Shown here: one piece after another, positions 32,650 through 39,944 of the stretch
Layout of the letters: each line of letters begins with the position of its first letter
Position numbering within the stretch: the first letter of the stretch is position 1
Source: JAGWAJ01 sp965215155
Lineage (GTDB): Bacteria > Acidobacteriota > Vicinamibacteria > Vicinamibacterales > UBA8438
Assembly: GCA_965215155.1 (NCBI GenBank)
Contig: CBDCCY010000004.1
Location: forward strand, 992,001 to 1,056,000
Reading direction: 5' to 3'
Length of the DNA: 64,000 bases
The notes under the pieces: model-generated
Database searches by the model: none
Seen by the model: the letters and a program-made list of their open reading frames with translations, nothing else
What the model was told of the DNA's origin: nothing
Made by a program: the position numbers and the translations under genes

Positions 32650-32805
32650 ATGTTGAAGCGATATCTGACGGCAGTCGTCTTGACGATGGGCATCATGCTC
32701 TCGGCCGGAGCGGCTCGCCTCCTCGCAGAGTGCTACATCGACTGCTCGATGGTGATCACCGACGACTACATCATCCTGAGCTGCGGCCCCGTTTGGTGCG
32801 ACTAG
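32650..32805 (+). CDS. Small exported cysteine-containing peptide, unknown
   Basis: A 51-residue frame: MLKRYLTAVVLTMGIMLSAG looks like a signal peptide, and the remainder (ECYIDCSMVITDDYIILSCG, then PVWCD) has four cysteines in 27 residues. GAGAGGAACAAC lies 6-10 bases before the ATG as ribosome site. It follows the Sel1 gene by 54 bases on the same strand. No family is recognised; the signal-plus-cysteine pattern makes coding likely. Confidence 0.55.
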   Translation: MLKRYLTAVVLTMGIMLSAGAARLLAECYIDCSMVITDDYIILSCGPVWCD

Positions 32806-32809
32806 GGGC

Positions 32810-35365
32810 TCATTCGAGACGCAGCATTCTCACGGGATCGACGCGAACCGCCCGCCGCGCCGGAAACCAGCAGGCTACCAGCGCGGCGGCGGCGAGCACT
32901 AGCGGTGCCAGCAGGAACGTCAGGAGGTCGCTGTCAGCGATACCATAGAGAAAGCTCTCCAGCAGCCGGCGGGATGCCGTTGCGGCGCCCACGCCGATCA
33001 GGATGCCGACGCCGACCAGAACCGCACCCTGACCCACCACTAGCGCGAGGATCTGAGAACTCCGGGCACCCAGCGCCATGCGGATCCCGATCTCGCGCTC
33101 TCGCTGAGCCACTGTGTAGCTGAGCAACCCGTAGACACCGACGGCCGCGAGGATCAGGGCGAGCCCGGCAAGCGATCCGACGAAGAAGGCGTAGAGCCGC
33201 GGCCAAGCCACAGAGTTCAGCAGTTGTGCCTCCATCGTCGTCACTTCGCCGACCGTCGCTTGCGGGTTCGCTGCCTCTATCGCTTCGCGGAGAAACGGAA
33301 TCGCTGCCGTCGATTGGCCGGTCGTCCGCAGCACAACCCTTATCCCTGAGCTGAAACCGAAGAACGTCTCGGTGGCCTGAGCCAGCGGGAAGTACGCCAC
33401 TGGCTCAGCCTCGCCGGTGATGTTCAGCCCGCCGTACACGATGTCACCCACGACGCCGACCATCTCCCAAGGCTCACCGAAGCCCACGATCACCCGCTGG
33501 CCGACCGCCGACTCACTCCCAAAAAGCGCACGGGCAAGCGTCTCGTTGGCCACCAGGACGCGCGGGCTCTCGCTCCCGTCCACAGGGGTGAAGGTGCGTC
33601 CGGCGCGCACGCGGAATCGCATCGCGTCGAGGTAGCCGGGGCTCACGACCTGCAGCTCCGTCTGCACCATCTCACTCGGGTCGCTCGGCACGGGAGTGCC
33701 AGCTAGGCGGACCGGGACGTCACTCGGCGAGTTCCGTCCGAAGGGCAGATGCCTTGACAACCCGACCGCCTCGACATCTGGAAGTGGCCCCAGCCGTGTT
33801 ATCACCTCATCGAAAAGTCGCCTCTGGAGCCGCTGGTGCGACGCTGTCACCTCGGGCATCCGCGTCGACAACTCGTGCGGTGCGACCCCCATCGGATTCG
33901 TGACCGTTGCCGCGATGACATTGGCCGGGTCGAAGCCGCGGTCGAACGTCAGCAACTGCACGAAGCTGCGCGCCAGCAGCCCCGCGCCAATCAGCAGTAC
34001 GACCGTTACCGCGACCTGCATCGTGGACAGCGCCGTGCGCGAGCGATGTGTCCGCAGAAGCCCGGAACCGCCGGCGGACTGCGCGCTTCCGTCGTTCAGC
34101 ATGCGTACTAGGCGAACCTGCGACTGCTGTAGCGCCGGTCCCACTCCACACAGCAGCCCGACCGCAATCGACAGTCCGGCGGTGAAGGCGAATACCATCC
34201 CGTCGATGCCTACCTCGTCAAGGCGCGTTACGTCGCCTGGAGCAAGTGCGGGCACGGCACGCAGGAAGACGGTCGCCGCAGCCAGACCGAGCGCGCCCCC
34301 GCCCAGACTCAGCACCGTGCCCTCGGTGAGCAGCTGCCGCACGAGCCGGCCTCTGCTCGCGCCAAGTGCCGCGCCGATGGCGAATGTCCGCCGCCGCGCC
34401 GTCCCGCGAGCCACGAGCAACCCCGCCGCATTCAGGCAGGCAACCAGCAGAACCGACACAGTCACCAACGTCAGTATCGATAGCGCCGGCCTGTACTCCC
34501 CGACCATGTCCTCCAGCAATGGAACCACGCGAACGCCGCTCTGGTTGGCAGATGTCGGCAGCCCGCTGCTAGTCCCCTGTAGGATGCTGTCACCCTCCGC
34601 CGCCGCCTGTTCCGTGGACACGCCCGGCCGCAGCCGCCCGAGCACCCTGAACACGACGGTGGTGCTGAAGACGGCGCCGCCGGGTTGCCCCGGAGGCCTC
34701 GCCGCGGTCACCGGTGCAATGACGTACGGCATCCAGAACTCACTGTTCGGATTCGGAAAGTGGAAGCCCTCTGGCAGCACGCCGACGACGAGGTAAGGCG
34801 CGCCACTGAACTCGACTACAGACCCGACGGCGGCAGGGTCGCCAGCGAAGCGGTTCGTCCAGGCAGCGTGGCTCAGCAGCACCACCCGGTCCGCGCCCTC
34901 CCGCGCCTCCTCCTCCAGGAAGAGCCTCCCGAGGTGGGGTGCCGCTCGCAGCAGCGGGAAAAGCGATGGTGAGACCCGGGCGCCGGACAGTGCGACCCCG
35001 TTCAACTCGCTGGAGACGACCTGGTAGGCCGCGAGCTGCTCGAACGACGCGGCGTTCTCCTGAAGCAGGGGCATCGAGCGGTTCGACAGGAGCATGTCCG
35101 AGACGCCGCTCGGCCCGACAGAGTCGCCGACACGCACAATGGCACGGGCATCCGGGTACGGCAGCGGTCGCAGCAGGACCCCGTAGACGATGCTGAACAT
35201 CGCAGTGTTGGCGCCGATGCCCAACGCCAAGATCAGCACCACGGTGGCCGCAAAGCCGGGGCTCCGCCTCAGCCCGCGGATGGCGCGGCGGACATCGCGT
35301 CCTAGGTCGTCCAGCAAGCTCCACGACGGCAGCTTCATTCGCTTCACGTTGTTCGGGCTGGCCAT
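32810..35365 (-). CDS. ABC transporter permease of the ADOP family (duplicated FtsX/MacB permease)
   Basis: 851-residue inner-membrane protein without its own ATPase. The start is typical (LGRDVRRAIRGLRRSPGFAA, then TVVLILALGIGANTAMFSIV with the first transmembrane helix), followed by a periplasmic MacB-PCD domain (PYLVVGVLPEGFHFPNPNSE), an FtsX domain (YRPALSILTLVTVSVLLVAC), a second permease half (RTALSTMQVAVTVVLLIGAG) with its own periplasmic domain and a final FtsX block (QREREIGIRMALGARSSQIL). These 'acidobacterial duplicated orphan permeases' usually occur in many copies and are thought to work in export or lipoprotein transport with separate ATPases. It ends 5 bases from the small peptide gene on the other strand. 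Confidence 0.93.
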   Translation of the reverse strand: MASPNNVKRMKLPSWSLLDDLGRDVRRAIRGLRRSPGFAATVVLILALGIGANTAMFSIVYGVLLRPLPYPDARAIVRVGDSVGPSGVSDMLLSNRSMPLLQENAASFEQLAAYQVVSSELNGVALSGARVSPSLFPLLRAAPHLGRLFLEEEAREGADRVVLLSHAAWTNRFAGDPAAVGSVVEFSGAPYLVVGVLPEGFHFPNPNSEFWMPYVIAPVTAARPPGQPGGAVFSTTVVFRVLGRLRPGVSTEQAAAEGDSILQGTSSGLPTSANQSGVRVVPLLEDMVGEYRPALSILTLVTVSVLLVACLNAAGLLVARGTARRRTFAIGAALGASRGRLVRQLLTEGTVLSLGGGALGLAAATVFLRAVPALAPGDVTRLDEVGIDGMVFAFTAGLSIAVGLLCGVGPALQQSQVRLVRMLNDGSAQSAGGSGLLRTHRSRTALSTMQVAVTVVLLIGAGLLARSFVQLLTFDRGFDPANVIAATVTNPMGVAPHELSTRMPEVTASHQRLQRRLFDEVITRLGPLPDVEAVGLSRHLPFGRNSPSDVPVRLAGTPVPSDPSEMVQTELQVVSPGYLDAMRFRVRAGRTFTPVDGSESPRVLVANETLARALFGSESAVGQRVIVGFGEPWEMVGVVGDIVYGGLNITGEAEPVAYFPLAQATETFFGFSSGIRVVLRTTGQSTAAIPFLREAIEAANPQATVGEVTTMEAQLLNSVAWPRLYAFFVGSLAGLALILAAVGVYGLLSYTVAQREREIGIRMALGARSSQILALVVGQGAVLVGVGILIGVGAATASRRLLESFLYGIADSDLLTFLLAPLVLAAAALVACWFPARRAVRVDPVRMLRLE

Positions 35366-35615
35366 CCGTCAATGCTCATCCAGAGACGAATCACCGTCTC
35401 GGGCAGGATCCTCTCTACTGCAACCAGCGATCGCGATTCTAGCGAGATGGTGCGCATCGGACGGCGGGATCAGCAAGCCGCTTGGCAACACGTGCGGTGA
35501 AGGAGCTGTTCCGGTGCCGTCCACGGGAGATGCACCAAGGCCGGTGCAATCCGATTCAGAAGGTGGGATGTAACGAGGGGAACAATCGTGGCGTAAACCC
35601 ATAAGTGCTCTTTGT

Positions 35616-35825
35616 TCAGTACTTTACGACGCATTCACACCGGAAGCCCCAGCCGTCGAGCGTGCGCCGCCAGTTCAGCCAGTCGGCCGGATCGGGGTCG
35701 TGGAGCATCGCCTCGGTGACCGGTCCGACGTTGCGCTCCTGGGCGCCGGCCGGCGCCGTTCCGACGCTCATGGCGACGAGGAGGCAGGCGGCCGCGAGCG
35801 GGCGTCGACGGCAGTTGCTGCGCAT
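35616..35825 (-). pseudogene. N-terminal fragment of a PQQ-dependent dehydrogenase
   Basis: A signal peptide (RRRPLAAACLLVAMSVGTAP, cleavage near AGAQ) is followed by VTEAMLHDPDPADWLNWRRT and LDGWGF, which is the start of quinoprotein alcohol dehydrogenases (normally continuing YSPLDQI...). Here the sequence turns into RCECVVKY and stops. About 600 residues including the PQQ-binding propeller are absent. It is a decayed remnant left by deletion; a related full-length gene is at 57038. Confidence 0.75.
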
Positions 35826-35898
35826 GATGTCTCCTTTGCGATCGGCGAGATCGAGCGGCGGCCGGGACACGACTTGCTCCCTGCCATCGTATCGCGCT

Positions 35899-35976
35899 CG
35901 CGCGCCCTCAGGGGCGCGTCGGGAGTCTGCGCGGGCTGAGACTCCGGCATCTCACGTCTGCGGCGCAGACTCCCGG
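35899..35976. repeat. REP-like inverted repeat (family 2)
   Basis: CGCGCCCTCAGGGGCGCGTC is followed by GGGAGTCTGCGC (35921-35932) and its exact complement GCGCAGACTCCC (35963-35974). The same sequence set recurs at 39780-39914, so this is a dispersed palindromic family. Confidence 0.65.
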
Positions 35977-36033
35977 CCACCGGGCGGGTGAGCGCCTGCC
36001 GCACCGCCGCGGCCGTCCGGCGCCGCTCGAAGG

Positions 36034-36888
36034 GTGCCGGCCGGCGCCCGTCACGGCGCCGGCGCTGGCCTGCAGCGGAGAGATGGGATACGGTCGACCC
36101 GCGTCTCCGGCGCAGCGGGAGGTGACGGACTCCTGACCGGTCGCGAACGGCTGATCGTCGCGCTCGACGTCGGCAGCGTCGACGACGCATTGCGCATCGT
36201 CGACGAGTTGGCCGACGTGCGCAGCTTCAAGGTCGGCTGGCGGCTGCTGATGGCCGGGCTGCGCTCGGGAGGCCTCGATCGCCTCTGGAAGGAGATCGCC
36301 GGCGGCACGCGGACGGTCTTCGTCGACCTCAAGGTGCCGGACATCGGGAACACGGTGGCCAGCGTCGTCGGCGATCTCGCCGGCGACCCGGCGGTCCGCT
36401 TCCTCACGCTGCACGAGAGCCTGCGGGGAAGGGATATCGCTGCGGCGAAGGCGGCGCGGGGGGCGCGCGAGACGCCCTACCTGTTGACGGTGCCCTTCGT
36501 CTCCAGCCTCGACGCGGGCGACCTCGCGGCCATCGCGCCCGCGGAGGCGGCGCGCGGCATGACGCTCGATCAGTGGATCCTGGGGCGCGCGGAGTCGGCG
36601 ATCGGCCATGGCTGCGACGGCGTGATCGCCTCGGGCGAAGCCATCGCCCTCTGCCGGGGACGCTGGCCGAGGGACGCGACGCCGCGCGTCTGGATCGTCA
36701 GTCCCGGCATCCGGCCTGCGGGGTCGGGGACGGACGACCACAAGCGGAGCACCACGCCGGCCGCCGCCATCGCCGCCGGAGCCGATCATCTCGTCGTCGG
36801 TCGCCCCATCCTGAACGCGTCGCACCGGTCCGCTGCGGCCGCCGCCATCGTGCAAGAGATCGACGACGCGCTCGGCGCCGCCGGCTGA
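36034..36888 (+). CDS. pyrF: Orotidine 5'-phosphate decarboxylase
   Basis: Catalyses OMP to UMP, the last step of pyrimidine synthesis. Visible motifs: LIVALDVGSVDDALRIVDEL (first strand with Asp), FKVGWRLLMAGL, the catalytic VFVDLKVPDIGNTVASV (D-x-K-x-x-D), LLTVPFVSSL, and the phosphate-binding end VSPGIRPAGSG plus ADHLVVGRPILNAS. The frame extends upstream to GTG 36034, but conserved sequence starts only at about residue 35 (GRERLIVALD). No ATG, GTG or TTG lies closer in frame (only CTG codons), so the start is uncertain. It is a single-copy housekeeping gene standing alone, which marks chromosomal backbone. Confidence 0.88.
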   Translation: MPAGARHGAGAGLQRRDGIRSTRVSGAAGGDGLLTGRERLIVALDVGSVDDALRIVDELADVRSFKVGWRLLMAGLRSGGLDRLWKEIAGGTRTVFVDLKVPDIGNTVASVVGDLAGDPAVRFLTLHESLRGRDIAAAKAARGARETPYLLTVPFVSSLDAGDLAAIAPAEAARGMTLDQWILGRAESAIGHGCDGVIASGEAIALCRGRWPRDATPRVWIVSPGIRPAGSGTDDHKRSTTPAAAIAAGADHLVVGRPILNASHRSAAAAAIVQEIDDALGAAG

Positions 36889-37054
36889 CGCACACCCGGC
36901 GCCGCCTTCGGGTTTCGCCCGCGCGCCCGGCTGGATACAATGCGGGTGCCTCGCCCGTCGCCCGCGCGTCGCCGCGTTCTGCGCCGGCTCGGCCGCCGAT
37001 CGCCGGTGCTCTACGCGGCGCTGCGGACCGACCGGGGTTTCAGGAGGGTCTGAC

Positions 37055-38083
37055 ATGCGCATCGCGCCCGCCCTCGGCGTTCTTTCGCTGCTGGCCGTCC
37101 TGCTCGCTCATCCTGGCGGCGCCGCCGCCCAGTCCGGCACCATGGACATCTACTGGATCGACGTCGAGGGCGGCGGCGCGACGCTGGTCATCGCCCCGAC
37201 CGGCGAGTCGATGCTCCTCGACGTCGGGTGGCCGCGGCCGGAGGGCCGGGACGCGCGGCGGATCGCGGCGGTGATGGAGGAGGCGGGCCTCGAGAAGCTC
37301 GACTACATGCTCATCACCCACTTCCACACCGACCACGTGGGAAGCCTGCGAGAGCTGGCGGAACTGGTGCCGATCGACCATTACCTCGATCACGGGGGCG
37401 AGACCGAGGAACGGAACCAGCAGTGGCGCGACCTCTACCTGGAGGTCGCCGGCGACGCCCGGATGGTGGCGTCCGCGGGCGATCGGATGTCGCTAGGCGA
37501 CGTGGACGTGCTGATGATCTCGTCCAACATGGAGTTGATCGCGGAGACGCTGAACGACGGCGGCCCCAATCCTCTGTGCGCCGACGCCGAGCGCCGGCCG
37601 CCCGCCTCGGCCGAGAACCAGCGCACGCTGGGCGCCCTGTTCAGCTTCGGCGGCTTCACGTTCGTCGACCTGGGCGATCTCGACTGGGACATGGAGATGA
37701 AGCTCTCCTGTCCGGTAAACCGGCTCGGCACGGTCTCGCTCTACCAGACGAGCCGCCACGGTGCGTTCGACGGGGCCGGCGCGCCGGCGCATCTCTATGC
37801 CATGCGGCCGCAGGTGGTGGTGGTGAACAACGGCCCGCGGAAGGGGATCACGGCGCCGCACATGTACGACCGGATCACCGCCGTCCCGGACATCGAGGGC
37901 ATCTGGCAGACGCACCTCGCGCTCGAGGCCGCGGGCCACAACACCGACGACGACATGATCGCCAACTTCGAGGACACGGAGGACTGCCAGGGCCACTGGC
38001 TGCGAGCGTCGGTCTCGCCGGACGGGACGTTCACGATGACGAACGGCCGCAACGGCTACAGCCGGACCTATACGGTCCGCTGA
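37055..38083 (+). CDS. Secreted metallo-beta-lactamase-fold hydrolase (ComEC C-terminal-like)
   Basis: A 342-residue exported protein. The signal peptide (RIAPALGVLSLLAVLLAHPG, cleavage near AAAQ) precedes an MBL fold beginning DIYWIDVEGGGATLVIAPTG. The metal site is LITHFHTDHVGS (H89, H91, D93, H94), and later FTFVDLGDLDWDME and SLYQTSRHGAFDG provide further ligands. The arrangement resembles the ComEC/Rec2 C-terminal hydrolase group found in Acidobacteria as free periplasmic enzymes. The substrate is unknown. GGAGG is placed well before ATG 37055. Confidence 0.88.
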   Translation: MRIAPALGVLSLLAVLLAHPGGAAAQSGTMDIYWIDVEGGGATLVIAPTGESMLLDVGWPRPEGRDARRIAAVMEEAGLEKLDYMLITHFHTDHVGSLRELAELVPIDHYLDHGGETEERNQQWRDLYLEVAGDARMVASAGDRMSLGDVDVLMISSNMELIAETLNDGGPNPLCADAERRPPASAENQRTLGALFSFGGFTFVDLGDLDWDMEMKLSCPVNRLGTVSLYQTSRHGAFDGAGAPAHLYAMRPQVVVVNNGPRKGITAPHMYDRITAVPDIEGIWQTHLALEAAGHNTDDDMIANFEDTEDCQGHWLRASVSPDGTFTMTNGRNGYSRTYTVR

Positions 38084-38244
38084 CGTCCGAGTCGGCAGTC
38101 CCGGTCGGTTCGCTCAGCGCGGAGTTGGTTGGAGCGGGCGCCGCAGGATCGAGCGGCCCGAACGTGGCGTCGCTCTCGCGCTGGCGGCGTTCGGCGCGGC
38201 GGAGGAAGGAACGGGGAATCGGAGCGGCTGCGGAAGGGGGGCGC

Positions 38245-39678
38245 ATGTGTAGCGCGGTTCGCGGAGCGCTCGTCGCGTCGGCGGTCGCGGTGCTGCCGCT
38301 GGTGGGCGGCGCTACGGCCGAAGCAACCGATGGGCGGCTGAAGGAAGCGGTGCGGAGTCGCGACCACGCAGCGCTGCGCACCCTGCTCGATCAGGGCGCC
38401 GACCCGAGCGCGCCCGAGGGCGACGGCGCGACGCCCCTCCATTGGGCCGTGCGGTGGGACGATGCCGAGGGGGTCGACCTGCTGCTGGATGCCGGCGCCG
38501 CCGTCGACGCCGCGAACGACTACGGCGTCACCCCGCTCTCGCTCGCCTGCATCAACCGCAACGCGACGATGGTCGAGCGGCTCCTGGCCGCGGGCGCGGA
38601 TCCGGACGCCGCCACGTCGATGGGCGAGACCGCCCTGATGACGTGCGCGCGGACCGGGGCTGCCGGCGGAGTGTCGGCGCTCCTCGCGGCCGGGGCGAGC
38701 AACGTCGACGCGCGGGAGGCCTCGCGGGGCCAGACCGCGCTGATGTGGGCGGCGGCGCAGGGGCATCCCGAGGTCATGCGGCTGCTGCTCACGGCCGGCG
38801 CCGACGTCGGCGCGCGCACGCGCACCCGGTCGCTGCTCGTCAGCCTGGGCGGCAGCGGCGCGGACCGGGCGGCGGAGCTCCCGCTGGGCGGCTTCACGCC
38901 GCTGCTGTTCGCCGCCCGGCGGGGGAACGTGGAGAGCGCCCGGCTGCTGCTCGACGCGGGGGCCGACGTCAACGAGACGGCCCCGGACGGCGCGTCGGCG
39001 CTGGTGGTCGCGAGCTTCAGCGGGCACGGCGAGCTGGCCACGTTCCTGCTGCGGCGGGGCGCGCAGCCGAACGCGGCCGGCGCCGGCTACGCGGCGCTCC
39101 ACGCCGCCGTGCTGCGCGCCGACGAGCGGCTGGTCCGGACCCTCGTCGCCCACGGCGCCGACCCCGACATTCGGCTCACGCGGGGGAGCCGCGTGCCGCG
39201 CGCGACCCACTGGTGGGTCCTGCCGGGGTCGATGGCGGGGGCCACGCCGTTCCTGCTGGCCGCCAAGTATGCCGACGTCGGCATCATGCGCCTCCTGGCC
39301 GAGGCCGGCGCCGATCCGTTCCTGCCGCTCCGCGACGGGACGACGCCGCTGATGATGGCCTCGGGCGCCCACTGGAGCAACGGCGAGATCGACCGGCACA
39401 ACCGCCGGGCCCCGCCGGAGGTCGCCGAGGCGCTGCACGCCGACGAGCAGCCGAACCTGGCCGCTGCGCGGCTCGCGCTCGAGCTCGGCGCCGACGTGAG
39501 CGTCCGCAACGAGGCGGGCGACACCGCCCTGCACTCGGCGGTCTACAAGGCGTGGCCCGCCGTGGTCGAGCTCCTCGTCGGCCACGGCGGCGACCTCGAC
39601 GCCGCGAACGAGGCGGAACGGACGCCGCGGCAGATGATGTGCCACGAGGGCGGGCAGCTCGTCCGCTGCGCGGGCTAG
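38245..39678 (+). CDS. Secreted ankyrin-repeat protein
   Basis: 477 residues with a signal peptide (RGALVASAVAVLPLVGGATA) followed by a run of about ten ankyrin repeats. Examples are GDGATPLHWAVRWDDAEGVD, RGQTALMWAAAQGHPEVMRL, GGFTPLLFAARRGNVESARL and AGDTALHSAVYKAWPAVVEL. Two longer inserts interrupt the solenoid (THWWVLPGSMAGATPF; HWSNGEIDRHNRRAPPEVAE); such inserts are usual in periplasmic ankyrin proteins of Acidobacteria. It probably acts as a periplasmic binding scaffold. GGAAGGGGGGCGC precedes ATG 38245. A perfect inverted repeat overlaps its stop. Confidence 0.88.
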   Translation: MCSAVRGALVASAVAVLPLVGGATAEATDGRLKEAVRSRDHAALRTLLDQGADPSAPEGDGATPLHWAVRWDDAEGVDLLLDAGAAVDAANDYGVTPLSLACINRNATMVERLLAAGADPDAATSMGETALMTCARTGAAGGVSALLAAGASNVDAREASRGQTALMWAAAQGHPEVMRLLLTAGADVGARTRTRSLLVSLGGSGADRAAELPLGGFTPLLFAARRGNVESARLLLDAGADVNETAPDGASALVVASFSGHGELATFLLRRGAQPNAAGAGYAALHAAVLRADERLVRTLVAHGADPDIRLTRGSRVPRATHWWVLPGSMAGATPFLLAAKYADVGIMRLLAEAGADPFLPLRDGTTPLMMASGAHWSNGEIDRHNRRAPPEVAEALHADEQPNLAAARLALELGADVSVRNEAGDTALHSAVYKAWPAVVELLVGHGGDLDAANEAERTPRQMMCHEGGQLVRCAG

Positions 39679-39726
39679 GAGCTTGCGCCGCGGAACGCAA
39701 CGGCGTGTGCGGCGGCGCAAGCTCCT
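39677..39726 (+). terminator. Likely terminator hairpin of the ankyrin gene
   Basis: AGGAGCTTGCGCCGC (39677-39691) and its exact complement (39712-39726) form a 15-bp stem with a 20-base loop, beginning on the TAG stop codon. There is no T-run, so it may act as a factor-assisted terminator or mRNA-stabilising hairpin. Confidence 0.5.
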
Positions 39727-39779
39727 GGGGCGTTGGGGGCTGAGGCGGAACACGGAGCCTGCGACGGGTTTGGCGGCGC

Positions 39780-39914
39780 TAGCGCCCTCACGGGCGCGTT
39801 GGGAGTCGGCGCTGGCACGAACCGCTCCATGGCACGATTCTGCGGCGCAGACTCCCAGGAGTCTGCGCGGGGGCGGCATGCAGCATCGCAGGTTTCCGCG
39901 GCGCAGACTCCTGG
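39780..39914. repeat. REP-like inverted repeats (family 2), double copy
   Basis: GCGCCCTCACGGGCGCGTTG and GGGAGTCGGCGC are followed by GCGGCGCAGACTCCCAGGAG plus TCTGCGC (39842-39868) and another GCGGCGCAGACTCCTGG (39898-39914). The core GCGCAGACTCC and its complement alternate. It is related to 35899-35976, 3.8 kb upstream. Confidence 0.6.
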
Positions 39915-39944
39915 ACGGGGCGAACGACCGAGAGAGGTGACGAG

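Noticed and set aside
37228..38244. Long 5' extension of the ankyrin frame
   Set aside because: The first 339 codons overlap the MBL gene in another frame and are Arg/Gly-rich noise; the signal peptide at 38245 marks the real start.
38068..39879. 603-codon minus-strand frame opposite the ankyrin gene
   Set aside because: Antisense of a strongly GC-biased real gene; no domain.
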